DNA of 64,000 bases from Marinococcus luteus (GCF_900106595.1 NZ_FNNC01000003.1:124001-188000); one strand, 5' to 3'; positions 41,323 to 50,353 are shown, counted from the first letter of the stretch. Program-made: numbers and translations. Notes: generated by a model not told the origin, from the sequence alone.

Positions 41323-42063
41323 CTAATGCAGGGGTGGAAACAACCATGTGCAGGCCGCAGGAAACTGGGAAACAAAATACTTTCTTTCATGCATCGCTTT
41401 CGGTTTTATATGGAGCGCTACCTGATTTTCGAGCTGCTTTCGGAGCAGTTCATACATCATCTGCGTTCTTGGCACCATGTAGGGTTCAATAAGTGGCTGC
41501 CCGTTCCCTTCCCACTCTCCCACATACAGATATACGTAATGGCGCAGGGTAAGAGAGAGCCTGTCTTTAATAAAAGATCCCATCCCTTCATACCACAGCG
41601 AAGCAGAAAGCAGGCCGATCTTATGAAACACGTGGGGATACAGATCGGCTATATAAATTGAGACAAGCCCCCCAAGTGAAGCACCAATCAACCCGGTATG
41701 AGAGGCCTCTGTTCTCACCCGGTATTTTTCGTTAATATACGGGCGGATGCCATTGGTCAGGATGTACGCGTATTCTGTACCGAGACCCTTAAAATCCGGA
41801 AGGTGCAAAGAGAGCGCCTTAGAAGGCCAAGGCGTGTACTCATGAATACGGCTTTTCGGTTCCACGCCGACCATTACTACCGGCTGCATATATCCAGATT
41901 CCATCAGCGCTTCCCACACACTGCCCGAATCCCGGAATAAATATGCTCCGTCCTGAACATAAATAACAGGATACCGTTTTTGTTTATTCCAGTTGTAATC
42001 CGGAGGCAGGTATACATATACATCGCGGTCCATAACCTGATGGTGAATGATGGTTCCTTTCAT
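41323..42063 (-). CDS. Esterase of the Fes/IroE/BesA-like type
   Basis: 246-aa alpha/beta hydrolase of the putative-esterase (esterase D-like) family. The nucleophile elbow is GASLGG with Ser129. The oxyanion strand is YPVIYVQDGAYLF, and a late His segment is KAMHERKYF. Relatives include ferric-siderophore esterases (Fes, IroE, BesA) and YbbA of the B. subtilis feu operon. A near-consensus Fur box lies between the -35 and -10 of its promoter, which argues for release of iron from a siderophore. No siderophore transporter is adjacent. RBS AAAGGAGG. General esterase activity is the alternative. Confidence 0.8.
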   Translation of the reverse strand: MKGTIIHHQVMDRDVYVYLPPDYNWNKQKRYPVIYVQDGAYLFRDSGSVWEALMESGYMQPVVMVGVEPKSRIHEYTPWPSKALSLHLPDFKGLGTEYAYILTNGIRPYINEKYRVRTEASHTGLIGASLGGLVSIYIADLYPHVFHKIGLLSASLWYEGMGSFIKDRLSLTLRHYVYLYVGEWEGNGQPLIEPYMVPRTQMMYELLRKQLENQVALHIKPKAMHERKYFVSQFPAACTWLFPPLH

Positions 42064-42136
42064 GACCTGCCTCCTTTTTGCTTCATTCCTTCAATTATTT
42101 CTTTTTTCCGGTGCCTTTCATCTCATTAGCAACAGA

Positions 42137-42165
42137 TTAATTGAAAAAGATTATCATTGTCAAAT
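42137..42165 (-). promoter_or_regulatory. Promoter of the Fur-controlled esterase gene
   Basis: Minus-strand TTGACA, a 17-base spacer and a weak -10 TTAATC. The spacer contains most of the Fur box, so iron-loaded Fur would directly block this promoter. Confidence 0.55.
42142..42156. promoter_or_regulatory. Fur box
   Basis: TGAAAAAGATTATCA matches the 7-1-7 Fur core TGATAATNATTATCA at 13 of 15 positions (N counted as matched). It lies 79 bases upstream of the esterase start and 101 bases upstream of the divergent hydrolase start. Confidence 0.75.
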
Positions 42166-42256
42166 GAAGTGCAAAAAGTTTACCGTGCAGGAAACAAGGG
42201 TATTTTAAGTTATCTCGATTATTATCTTTTTAGCCAGTGAAGGAGGATTTGCTTAG

Positions 42257-43066
42257 ATGGGACATTATGTCGCTGTAGAAGAAGATGTGCATATCTATGT
42301 AGAGGATATTGGTGAAGGAACGCCGGTCGTTTTTATTCACGGCTGGCCGGTCAATCACAAAATGTACGAATACCAGATCAATGAGCTGCCGAAGCACGGC
42401 TACCGGTTTATCGGCATCGATCTCCGCGGCTACGGCCAATCCGACAAGCCGTGGAGCGGGTACGATTACAATCAAATGGCTGATGATGTTAAGGGAGTCA
42501 TTGACGCCATGGGGCTGGACAGCTTTGTTCTGGCCGGCTTTTCCATGGGAGGCCCGATTGCTCTTCGTTACATGGCCCGCCATAAGCAGCAGGGAGTTTC
42601 TAAATTACTTCTGCTTGCACCGGCGGCTCCAAGCTTCACCCAGCGGGAAAACTTTCCGTATGGCATGGAGAAAAAAGACATTGATGGCATCATTGATAAC
42701 CTGAACACCGACCGCCCAAAAATGCTCGAGGATTTCGGAGGCATGTTCTTTGGCAGCGACAGTGTTTCTGATGCATTTAAAACTTGGTTCCACGGTCTCG
42801 GCATGGAAGCTGGAAGCTATTCGACAATCCACTCAGCAGAAGCGCTGCGGGATGAAGATTCCTTTGAGGATCTTTCTTCCATCACGGTCCCTGCCGAAAG
42901 CTTCCACGGGAAAAACGATCAGATCTGCCCATATGAATTTTCCGGAGAGCTTCAGAAAGGAATCAAAGACTTGAAGGTCGTTCCTTTCGAAAACAGCGGC
43001 CACGGTCTGTTCGTAGATGAAAAAGAAAAGTTCAACCAGGAGCTGCTCCGCTTTCTCAAAGAGTAG
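42257..43066 (+). CDS. Alpha/beta hydrolase (non-heme chloroperoxidase-like esterase)
   Basis: 269-aa hydrolase with the oxyanion block FIHGWPVNHKMYEYQ near residue 27, the strand IDLRGYGQSDKPW, the nucleophile elbow GFSMGG with Ser96, and the His at about 249 in ENSGHGLFVDEK. The sequence pattern is that of cofactor-free chloroperoxidases, which act in vivo mainly as esterases or perhydrolases. The start has GAAGGAGG upstream. It is divergent from the Fur-controlled esterase, and a Fur box lies in the shared gap, but I see no clear plus-strand promoter overlapping the box. A terminator follows. Confidence 0.88.
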   Translation: MGHYVAVEEDVHIYVEDIGEGTPVVFIHGWPVNHKMYEYQINELPKHGYRFIGIDLRGYGQSDKPWSGYDYNQMADDVKGVIDAMGLDSFVLAGFSMGGPIALRYMARHKQQGVSKLLLLAPAAPSFTQRENFPYGMEKKDIDGIIDNLNTDRPKMLEDFGGMFFGSDSVSDAFKTWFHGLGMEAGSYSTIHSAEALRDEDSFEDLSSITVPAESFHGKNDQICPYEFSGELQKGIKDLKVVPFENSGHGLFVDEKEKFNQELLRFLKE

Positions 43067-43076
43067 TATAACGATC

Positions 43077-43107
43077 AAAGGACACGCAGGCAGCGTGTCC
43101 TTTTTTC
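43077..43107 (+). terminator. Terminator after the chloroperoxidase-like gene
   Basis: AAAGGACACGC-AGGCA-GCGTGTCCTTTTTTC, ten bases after the stop. Confidence 0.93.
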
Positions 43108-43961
43108 TATGATAAGTGACGCTCGAGATACGACCGCAGCATTTCCGGCGGCTTTCCGGTAAGCCTCTCCACATCCGACGTAACCTCTCCCATCAATCCC
43201 AGGGAAGCCGCTTCATACAGAGAAGCATTCACACTTCCAAAGCCGGATCCGTCATCGTATGTCCGGGCAAATTCCTGAACCTCCATTGGTTCATAACGAA
43301 TGCGTTCTCCCGTAATGTTGGAAAGCAGTTCACACAATTCATCCATCGTATACGCCTGGATCCCGGTCAGCGTATAAATACCTTCGCGCCTCCCGGGTGC
43401 TGCAGCTGCGGCAGCTATTGCCCTGGCCAGATCCCTTCTCGAAATAAAGGAAATAGCTCCTCTTCCCGCAGGGTAAGGCAGCCTTTTAGTCCGGACCAGT
43501 TCCTCTGTGTAAGCAACTAGCGGATCGGCATACACTCCGTTGCGAATAATCGTTCCAGCCATTCGGCTCATCGCAATACGCCGCACAGCATAACCGAAAA
43601 ATGGACTCATATGAAAGGGATTGTTCCAATGGTCCGCCGTAAACCCGATAAACATAAACTTCTTTACTCCAGCCTGTTCCGCCGCTTCGACAGAAGTCTG
43701 AAATTCTTTGATCCGCTGTTCGGCCGGGTGGGTAATGCTCGGGATGTAAAGCACAACATCTGCACCGTAAAAAGCTGCCGCCTGTTCTTCAAACGAATAG
43801 TAATCCATTTTTTCTATGTTAATATTCTGCTCTCTGAACACCGTTGCTTTTTCAGGACGGCGCACTCCCAGAGTCACCTGTTCTTTTGGCACCAGTCCGA
43901 GCAGTTCTTCCGTTACTTTTCCCCCGAGATGTCCCGTGGCTCCCGTAATAACATATTTCAT
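43107..43961 (-). CDS. NmrA-like NAD(P)H-binding protein
   Basis: 284-aa atypical SDR of the NmrA/quinone-reductase-2 type. The N-terminal motif GATGHLGGKVTEELLG is the NmrA-style GxxGxxG. There is no Tyr-x-x-x-Lys pair; the equivalent region reads HMSPFFGYAVRRIA. Such proteins reduce quinones or act as NAD(P) redox sensors, as in E. coli YtfG or B. subtilis YesF. The start has GAGAGGGTG upstream. It lies 12 bases after the csaA stop and is probably in one transcript with it. Confidence 0.83.
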   Translation of the reverse strand: MKYVITGATGHLGGKVTEELLGLVPKEQVTLGVRRPEKATVFREQNINIEKMDYYSFEEQAAAFYGADVVLYIPSITHPAEQRIKEFQTSVEAAEQAGVKKFMFIGFTADHWNNPFHMSPFFGYAVRRIAMSRMAGTIIRNGVYADPLVAYTEELVRTKRLPYPAGRGAISFISRRDLARAIAAAAAAPGRREGIYTLTGIQAYTMDELCELLSNITGERIRYEPMEVQEFARTYDDGSGFGSVNASLYEAASLGLMGEVTSDVERLTGKPPEMLRSYLERHLS

Positions 43962-43973
43962 ACCTTCACCCTC

Positions 43974-44303
43974 TCAGCCGATTTTTTCTCCGATCTTCGT
44001 TTCATGATCTGTTTGCAGAAGAGTCACCCCATCGTCCGTATAGACTCCCAAAATTAAACATTCTGAAGTGAACGAAGCAATTTTCATTGGAGGGAGATTC
44101 ACAATACCAATCACTTTTTTCCCTTCCAGGTCATTTATTTCATATAAATCTGTAATTTGAGCACTGGACTGCTTCACTCCCACTTCTTCTCCAAAATCCA
44201 CCCACACCTTATACGCCGGCTTTTTCGCCTCTGGAAATTCTTTTATTTGTACAATCTTTCCTACTCTGATATCCAGGTCGTGAAAATTTTCAATAGAAGC
44301 CAT
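43974..44303 (-). CDS. csaA: tRNA-binding/chaperone-like protein CsaA
   Basis: 109-aa OB-fold protein. The EMAP/tRNA-binding block runs DLDIRVGKIVQIKEFPEAKKPAYKV, with KQSSAQITDLYE and GIVNLPPMKIASFTSECLILG after it, all typical of CsaA. In B. subtilis it interacts with SecA and with preproteins and binds tRNA-like ligands. The ATG at 44303 follows AGGAAGGG; a longer frame by 13 codons has no RBS. Length is the family norm. The NmrA-like gene follows on the same strand. Confidence 0.93.
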   Translation of the reverse strand: MASIENFHDLDIRVGKIVQIKEFPEAKKPAYKVWVDFGEEVGVKQSSAQITDLYEINDLEGKKVIGIVNLPPMKIASFTSECLILGVYTDDGVTLLQTDHETKIGEKIG

Positions 44304-44418
44304 CGAAATACCCTTCCTTTCTCTACTTTGATTATGTATCATCGTATCATAAGCGATTATATTATTTGTAATATCCTGGTATATTTATGGCCGGGAAACT
44401 CATTCGAGGTGAATTGAC

Positions 44419-44802
44419 GTGCGGCGTTTTCTAACATTTTTGCTCGGAATTATTTTAGGTGCCGCCATGAATATACCTATTATCAGCATCGCCCGTTTTT
44501 CTGCTGAGTTATTTATCGGGCAGGGGTACTGGCTGATCGGCATTGGGGCATCGATTGTCCTGTGGCTTGTATTCAACCTTCCATTCATTCAATGGTTCGC
44601 TGCTTTTGCTGTGCGCTGGAGATGGATGAACCGTATCGGCATTGGCCTGCTGATGATCGGTGTAGTCACTATGTTCCAGTTGAACAGCGGTGAATTGTTC
44701 TGGTATTACATAGAAATAGGAGTCATTATGGCCGCTTCCCTCTGTCTTTTGGTGCAGATTATTTTCACTCCAAAGAAAAGACCCCCACACGTGAAGTCGT
44801 AA
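44419..44802 (+). CDS. Four-helix membrane protein, unknown function
   Basis: 127-aa protein with helices at about 5-30, 35-58, 70-92 and 96-118, and a positively charged tail (KKRPPHVKS). I recognise no family. The start is GTG at 44419, preceded by GAGGTGA with good spacing. It lies divergent to csaA and is followed by its own terminator. Confidence 0.6.
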   Translation: MRRFLTFLLGIILGAAMNIPIISIARFSAELFIGQGYWLIGIGASIVLWLVFNLPFIQWFAAFAVRWRWMNRIGIGLLMIGVVTMFQLNSGELFWYYIEIGVIMAASLCLLVQIIFTPKKRPPHVKS

Positions 44803-44831
44803 ACTTCCGGCAGAGAGCCGGGAGTTTTTTT
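44801..44831 (+). terminator. Terminator after the four-helix membrane protein gene
   Basis: AAACTTCCGGC-AGAGA-GCCGGGAGTTTTTTT. Confidence 0.9.
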
Positions 44832-45043
44832 ATCCTCAAACAGAAAACCAAAAAAATTTTCCCGGCAGAGTCCCGGATTCCCCCCGGCACGGACGCCTCC
44901 CAATGTATTTTTTCCTTATTAGAAAAAATTGGATGATTGAATCCACACACAACGGGTATCATATATTCCGATGCCACTTATTATTTTAAAGTAACTAACG
45001 TTATGGCAGAAAAAGCTTATAGGAAAAAGGAGCGATACACGTC

Positions 45044-45784
45044 ATGACAGAACTTCAAGGTAAAACGTTTATTATTACAGGAGCAAGCAGCGGTATTGGC
45101 AGAGCAACTGCTAAAAAACTCGTCGAAAACGGCGCTAACGTAGCACTTGCCGCCCGCCGCCTCGAACGCTTGAACGAAATTAAAGAAGAGCTTTCCGATC
45201 AGCCTGGCGAAATCATCGTCAAAGAGACCGACGTTACTTCCCGTGAACAGATGGAAGAACTCGGACGCGAAGCAGTAAATCACTTCGGCAAAGTATACGG
45301 CCTCTTTAACAACGCCGGCTTAATGCCGCTTTCTTTACTGAAAAACCAAAAGGTCGATGAATGGGACCAAATGGTGGATGTAAACATTAAAGGTGTCCTT
45401 TACGGCATCAACGCTATCCTTCCACACATGATTGAAAACAACGCCGGCCACATTATTTCCACATCCTCTGTCGCTGCCCACCAAATCTTCCCTGGCAGTT
45501 CCGTATACAGTGGTACGAAGTTTGCTGTGAAGGCAATTATGATGGGCTTAGAACAGGAAGTAGCCCAGACTAACATCCGTACGACTGCTATCTCTCCAGG
45601 CGTGGTTAATACAGAGCTGACTGAAACTATTACGGATAAAGAAGTAATGGAACAGTTCGATTCGGTACTGAACGTACAGCAGCTGAATTCAGAAGATATT
45701 GCAGAAGCAGTATACTATGCACTTACCCAGCCGGCTCACGTGGACGTCAATGAAATTGTTGTTCGCCCGGTGGATCAGCCGTAA
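45044..45784 (+). CDS. SDR-family oxidoreductase (paralog A)
   Basis: Classical short-chain dehydrogenase of 246 aa. TGASSGIG binds NADP(H) near residue 12, NNAG is at 89-92, and the catalytic Tyr155 and Lys159 sit in YSGTK. The Arg pair in LAARRLERL after beta-2 favours NADP. The group is often annotated as YdfG/serine-type dehydrogenase, but the substrate is unknown. The protein has the same length and a similar sequence to the SDR at 58.8 kb, ending in the same VNEIVVRP block. The start has AAAAAGGAG upstream, and a terminator follows. Confidence 0.9.
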   Translation: MTELQGKTFIITGASSGIGRATAKKLVENGANVALAARRLERLNEIKEELSDQPGEIIVKETDVTSREQMEELGREAVNHFGKVYGLFNNAGLMPLSLLKNQKVDEWDQMVDVNIKGVLYGINAILPHMIENNAGHIISTSSVAAHQIFPGSSVYSGTKFAVKAIMMGLEQEVAQTNIRTTAISPGVVNTELTETITDKEVMEQFDSVLNVQQLNSEDIAEAVYYALTQPAHVDVNEIVVRPVDQP

Positions 45785-45798
45785 AATCATGAACTGAC

Positions 45799-45841
45799 TT
45801 AAGCCTCTGCTCCGTATTCGGAAGCAGAGGCTTATTTTTTT
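45799..45841 (+). terminator. Terminator after SDR paralog A
   Basis: AAGCCTCTGCTCCG-TATT-CGGAAGCAGAGGCTT followed by ATTTTTTT. The U run overlaps the end of the convergent DUF2071 gene. Confidence 0.93.
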
Positions 45842-46518
45842 CGCAGCCTTGCAGCTCCCACACTCACTCCGGGGCTGACCATAACATGGGCAGGATGGCC
45901 GTCTGAATGCTCGAATCCGCCGGCCGCAAGCAGCCCGTTTTCTTCTTCTTCATACTCTCCGTGATACAGCTCCCACGGCTCGTGTACTACATCCCCGTAC
46001 CATATCTGTCCGTCTTTGGCCGTATAAAAACGGTATCTTTCAGCAAGCCAATTTTCGAGCGACCCTGCTGCAGCCGGCAGCTGTTCTCCTGTCGCCCGGT
46101 ATCTGGCACGAAAGCGCACGTTTCCCGACCTCCGGTGGTGATTCCAATACGTCCAGCTTTGATGGCGGCGTATCGAAAAGCGTGCCTCGTAGTACGGAAT
46201 AGCAAAATTCCGTCGCGCTATCCAAACGCCAAGCGGAGAAGCGGCATCTAAATTATAAAAGTAAATGCCCGGAACCCCGCCTACACGTACATATGTACGC
46301 AGATTTAATTCCGGGAAGTTCAGGCCCGTCCGTCCTGGAAGAAAAAACGGACGGATAGCATGCATTGAAAACGAAACCACACCTACATACGCTTTCCCTC
46401 GAAACGTATCTACATCCATATGATCCGGCAGGCTGCGGCCCACTTCCACCGGGTCTTTTTCCCAATGTGCAAACAATGCGTCTCTCCATTTCATGCGTAT
46501 CAGCTGCGGCTCTTTCAT
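45832..46518 (-). CDS. DUF2071 protein (YqjF-like)
   Basis: 228-aa protein of the DUF2071/YqjF group. Visible family landmarks are MKWRDALFAHW near residue 9, PVEVGRSLPDHMDVDTFRG, AYVGVVSFSM, PELNLRTYVRV and the FYNLDAASPLGVWIARR segment. The fold resembles acetoacetate decarboxylase, but the activity is unknown. RBS GAGGGAG. It is monocistronic and convergent to the SDR gene. Confidence 0.84.
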   Translation of the reverse strand: MKEPQLIRMKWRDALFAHWEKDPVEVGRSLPDHMDVDTFRGKAYVGVVSFSMHAIRPFFLPGRTGLNFPELNLRTYVRVGGVPGIYFYNLDAASPLGVWIARRNFAIPYYEARFSIRRHQSWTYWNHHRRSGNVRFRARYRATGEQLPAAAGSLENWLAERYRFYTAKDGQIWYGDVVHEPWELYHGEYEEEENGLLAAGGFEHSDGHPAHVMVSPGVSVGAARLRKK

Positions 46519-46689
46519 CTATGCTCCCTCTTCCTCTTCGTTTTATTTCACCCAATATACTACGGTTTGCCGCTGCTTGAAACTTAAATGGCTTCAACTA
46601 CACTATTTTTTCCTGCTTCTTATTTTCCTCTCCAATAGGGTTTGTGATACATTGAAAGAAGTTTATTCTTCGTAAAGGAGCTCATATAT

Positions 46690-46980
46690 ATGGAAGACGC
46701 CAGAATGAAAATGTTCAGCAGTATGCTTTTAGCCATCTCTCTATTACTCGTTATCACCACTGATATTCTTCTGATTGTGACAGCCATCGTAGTGGGCGGC
46801 GGTATTTCGTTATACGTCTACGCCGGCCTTATTATTACCGCTCTGTGGGGCGTTGGCCTGGCGGCTCATTTTAAAGCCCAGAGCCGGATAAGCTTTCTTA
46901 TCTTTTTTATTTTAACGGTTCTGCTTTTGATCAATCTGTTCAGCGGCATTTTAACCGGGCCGGCAGTAGAATTTTCATAA
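46690..46980 (+). CDS. Three-helix membrane protein, unknown function
   Basis: 96-aa protein with helices at about 8-35, 40-58 and 68-88. It has an acidic N-terminus and few charged residues elsewhere. No family recognised. The ATG has AAAGGAG upstream at good spacing. A terminator-like hairpin follows. Confidence 0.6.
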   Translation: MEDARMKMFSSMLLAISLLLVITTDILLIVTAIVVGGGISLYVYAGLIITALWGVGLAAHFKAQSRISFLIFFILTVLLLINLFSGILTGPAVEFS

Positions 46981-46983
46981 TAA

Positions 46984-47011
46984 AAAAGGCCGTTCGCGCG
47001 GCTTTTTTTTA
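46984..47011 (+). terminator. Terminator after the three-helix membrane protein gene
   Basis: AAAAAGGCCG-TTCG-CGCGGC followed by TTTTTTT. The stem is short with one mismatch, but it has a strong U run. Confidence 0.7.
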
Positions 47012-47034
47012 TTTCCCGGGAAATATGCATAAAA

Positions 47035-47331
47035 CTAACTTTCCTCACGCTCCAGCTTTAAATTCATAATTACACCAGACGCCAACGCACCGCTTACAAG
47101 CAGGACATAGGTAATTAGATTATAAGGAAATGGCAAAAGATCCACCGCAGAAATCACGAGCCATACCGCAATCAGGAAGGCAATAATTACTGTGTACGCT
47201 GGCAGAAAGCTCTTTTGGAAAATCAGAACCGCCAGGGCGGCAGCCGTGATTGCGGCTGGCACAAACCACCATTTAAATGCTGTTGGAAAAACCAGATCCC
47301 CCTCGGGCACATTTGTACTGTCAATACACAT
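47035..47331 (-). CDS. Small three-helix membrane protein, start uncertain
   Basis: Up to 98 aa with helices at about 23-40, 45-66 and 70-90 and a charged tail (NLKLEREES). No family recognised. The only ATG lies directly against the U run of the terminator that closes the yfhO operon and has no Shine-Dalgarno. GAGGGGGAT sits a few codons inside the frame, so a non-ATG start there or further in is possible. It may be expressed from readthrough, or it may be a weak or decayed gene. Confidence 0.4.
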   Translation of the reverse strand: MCIDSTNVPEGDLVFPTAFKWWFVPAAITAAALAVLIFQKSFLPAYTVIIAFLIAVWLVISAVDLLPFPYNLITYVLLVSGALASGVIMNLKLEREES

Positions 47332-47364
47332 AAAAAAGCCTGCTCCACCGGGCGGAACAGGCCT
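47332..47364 (-). terminator. Terminator of the glycosylation operon
   Basis: Minus-strand GCCTGTTCC-GCCCGGT-GGAGCAGGC followed by TTTTTT, four bases after the YfhO stop. Confidence 0.92.
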
Positions 47365-47368
47365 TACT

Positions 47369-49966
47369 TCAGTATTGTTTTCTTCTTTTTTTTATACCCC
47401 ATAATGCTGCTAATATAAGTGAGACAACCGATACCGCGGTCATCCACCAGAAATAAGGCGGGTAGTACGTGAGAGAAAGGTTATTTTCCCCTTCTTCAAG
47501 CGGAACGGCAGTAAATGCCCCGTTAGCTTTTTCGATCGGCACGCTTTCTCCGTTCACCTTGGCTCTCCACCCTTTTTCATATGGAATCGGCATCACAGCA
47601 TACGTATCTCCTGCATCGTTTTCAATAACTGCATCAACTTCATTACCGTTCACATCTACATCCCGGGCGTTCTCCTCTGCCTGGGCGTTGGCCTCGTTTA
47701 ATTGTTCATACGTTTCTCCGTAAACGGCCAGATCTTCAAGATGATATTCTCCTTCAGGCATCCGGATCTCTATGACGTTGTCCCCGGGATTTTCCACGCG
47801 GATCGTTAAATCATTTTCATCGGTGCGGTACAGTGAATCTCTTGCCTTACGGGAAGTCTCAAATTCGTTTACGTTCATCCGGAAAAAACCAACGCCGGGC
47901 TCCTGGCGGAGGAGAAAATCCACGTAGTAATCTTCCACGTTTTCATTCTCCGGCACTGTCATATTGAGTCCGCCCTCTTCCCCGGTAACCGTAAGCATTT
48001 CGTTCTCATAGGTACCGTTTACGGCTTCAACATTTTCACGGGTGATAACCGACTCTTCCTGCGGAAGTTCGGCTGCTTCTTCCGGGTCCTCGAGAATCAC
48101 GCCGTTCAGCATAGCATGCTCCTTCGCAAGCGGTGCCGCTTCTTCCGCATCTTCATAGGCATACGTCTGGTCTGTGGTCCGTACAAACGGCAGCACGTTT
48201 TCATTCCGGTAAATAATATAGTCATCATTTTCTACAAACGGAGTAAACCCATACGGTACGTTTTCGTTCCCGTCTTTTTCAAACATGGCGTACTCTCCGC
48301 GCAGCAGGCTGTAAATATTGGCTCTTCGTCCAAAATCCGAATACCGGCTGATACTCTCCCGGCCGAGATCGATCTGAAGGTCATTGTAATAAAACATGAG
48401 TATTTCTTCATTCAAAATACTTGAGTATGCCCCCGCTCCGTAAAAATCCAAATACAGCGGCGTGTTCGTGCGCTGCGGATCCTTGATCCATGTAGTGCGG
48501 GACAGAGCGCCTGCACCTTCCTGAGCAGCTTCATCAAGCAGTTCGATTTGATCTGCGTCCATGTAATCCTCACTCATGAGAAATTCCTGCGTCGTTCCGC
48601 TCATGCTTCCGCGCTCAAACAGTTTTTCATACTGGTACTGATTGGCGACCACCACGCTCGTCATAATGGCAAAAACGGCGGTGATGATTCTTTTGCCGCG
48701 CACATCCGTAAGTGTTGTCACAATAAATGCTGCCAGGGAAACGATAATCATGCCCGGCGTCAGCCACCCGCTCCAGTGATCGATGGAAAAATCGTCATCC
48801 CACAGATAAAACAGGACGTACATGCCTGACGCAAAAATAAGCGAAGGCACCAGCTCCCGCCAGTCGAGCTTCCGGATATGCTGGATGCCTGCCGCCACTG
48901 CGCCGGCAAGTAAAAACGCAGCAATATACTCAAACCGGTTCCGCGGCGCGGAAAAACCGTTAAATACGCTTCCGATCAGCGGACTGTAATGAAATACGAT
49001 AAATAAAAGCGAGAGAATGGTAAACAGCACAAACCGTGGATCCTTATACAGCTGTTTCCAGACTGCAAATACTAAAAAGATGGTCGGTACAATGAGGAAA
49101 CGGCTGTCGAGCAGAATATTGCTTGTGTTATCAAATAACACGATCTCCTGTTCAAAGTCCGGCCGGTAATTGTTAAAGTATCCGTATATCCCGGCGAAAA
49201 AGCCGGTCAGGCCGATGCCGAATCCGAGCAGGGAACTGCCCCCGAAATAAAGTATCTGTTTACCTATTTTTGTTTCTCCAGGTGCAAGACGGATCAGCCA
49301 CCTGGCTAATATATAAATACCGATAAAAATAAGTACAATATAGGAAAAGTAGAAGTTCGAAAAGACGGTTGCTGCGAGTGCAAAAATAAACAGCAGCGGT
49401 TTTTTCTCCCGAATAATTTTCTCCACGCCAAATACGAGCAGCGGGAGCCAAATGAAAGCATCCGCAAAAAATTCCCAAAACGCTGCATGACGGAAATACA
49501 TTACACATGTGGCATATAAAAGGGCCCCTGTCAGGGCAGGCACACGGTCGAGCTTCATATAGCGGAAGCAGGCGTATGCTAAAAAGGAAACAAGTGTCAT
49601 CCGGGCCATGCTGATAAAAATGACGGCCTCGGTCCAAAAAGCTGCGTCCGGCTCACGAATCAGCCCCGCCAGCTCCAGCATATACACCACTGCTATCTGG
49701 AAATAAAAGAACAGGTTCGTCGAATAATAGTACCCGAGCTGAGTAAACATACTGCCGCCAAGTCCAAGCTGAAAGGAATAAAAAAATTCACCGCTCGTGT
49801 AATGATCATACAGCAGCTGCTTAAACGGCCCCATCTGGTTCAGCCCGTCATTCGGCCCGGCCATATACGTATCATTGGTCCATTGGTATAAGAAAAATGC
49901 GTGCGCTGCAATGACTGCCAGAATGACCGCTGCCGCACCCCCCCATATATGCTTGTGTTTCAACAT
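47369..49966 (-). CDS. yfhO: YfhO-family GT-C type membrane glycosyltransferase
   Basis: 865-aa polytopic protein. About twelve to thirteen helices fill residues 1-440. A large extracytoplasmic, strongly acidic domain runs from about 460 to 835, and one helix lies at the end (FWWMTAVSVVSLILAALWGI). The N-terminal loop WTNDTYMAGPNDGLNQMGPFKQLL, with acidic residues after helix 1, is the GT-C catalytic-type loop seen in YfhO. In B. subtilis and Listeria YfhO homologs transfer a sugar from undecaprenyl phosphate to lipoteichoic or wall polymers outside the cell. Here it ends the operon csbB-like, gtrA-like, yfhO. Confidence 0.88.
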   Translation of the reverse strand: MLKHKHIWGGAAAVILAVIAAHAFFLYQWTNDTYMAGPNDGLNQMGPFKQLLYDHYTSGEFFYSFQLGLGGSMFTQLGYYYSTNLFFYFQIAVVYMLELAGLIREPDAAFWTEAVIFISMARMTLVSFLAYACFRYMKLDRVPALTGALLYATCVMYFRHAAFWEFFADAFIWLPLLVFGVEKIIREKKPLLFIFALAATVFSNFYFSYIVLIFIGIYILARWLIRLAPGETKIGKQILYFGGSSLLGFGIGLTGFFAGIYGYFNNYRPDFEQEIVLFDNTSNILLDSRFLIVPTIFLVFAVWKQLYKDPRFVLFTILSLLFIVFHYSPLIGSVFNGFSAPRNRFEYIAAFLLAGAVAAGIQHIRKLDWRELVPSLIFASGMYVLFYLWDDDFSIDHWSGWLTPGMIIVSLAAFIVTTLTDVRGKRIITAVFAIMTSVVVANQYQYEKLFERGSMSGTTQEFLMSEDYMDADQIELLDEAAQEGAGALSRTTWIKDPQRTNTPLYLDFYGAGAYSSILNEEILMFYYNDLQIDLGRESISRYSDFGRRANIYSLLRGEYAMFEKDGNENVPYGFTPFVENDDYIIYRNENVLPFVRTTDQTYAYEDAEEAAPLAKEHAMLNGVILEDPEEAAELPQEESVITRENVEAVNGTYENEMLTVTGEEGGLNMTVPENENVEDYYVDFLLRQEPGVGFFRMNVNEFETSRKARDSLYRTDENDLTIRVENPGDNVIEIRMPEGEYHLEDLAVYGETYEQLNEANAQAEENARDVDVNGNEVDAVIENDAGDTYAVMPIPYEKGWRAKVNGESVPIEKANGAFTAVPLEEGENNLSLTYYPPYFWWMTAVSVVSLILAALWGIKKRRKQY

Positions 49967-49978
49967 TCTCTCCCCACG

Positions 49979-50353
49979 CTATCTTTTTAGTATTTTCCCT
50001 GTGACAATAAACGTGACCGGTATAGTAAAAATCACCGCTCCCAGCGGGGCGATAGTACTGTTAATACCCAGCCATTCCACGAATATATAAGCAAAAACGG
50101 ATGAAGTCCCTACGTTCACCACCTGGGTCAGCGGAAATTGAAAGAATTTCTTCCATGTCGGCCGGACCTTGTAAGTAAAGTATGTATTTAAAAAGAAAGA
50201 AATGACAAAGCTGATAAAAAACCCGGTAATATGGGCGATCATATATGGCACCGAAAGTACCACGTGAAGCAGTAAGTAGGCGGCGTAGTAGTTTAACGTA
50301 TTCATGCCGCCCACTAAAACAAATCTGGTAAACTCATTATCCAACTGTTTCAT
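49979..50353 (-). CDS. GtrA/GtcA-family membrane protein (probable lipid-sugar flippase)
   Basis: 124-aa four-helix protein of the GtrA family. Landmarks are FTRFVLVGGMNTLNYYAAYLLLH at the start and NTYFTYKVRPTWKKFFQFPLTQ in the middle. Homologs are thought to flip undecaprenyl-phosphate-linked glucose or GlcNAc to the outer leaflet. It overlaps the glycosyltransferase gene by four bases and ends 12 bases before yfhO, so it is the middle piece of a three-part system. Confidence 0.9.
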   Translation of the reverse strand: MKQLDNEFTRFVLVGGMNTLNYYAAYLLLHVVLSVPYMIAHITGFFISFVISFFLNTYFTYKVRPTWKKFFQFPLTQVVNVGTSSVFAYIFVEWLGINSTIAPLGAVIFTIPVTFIVTGKILKR

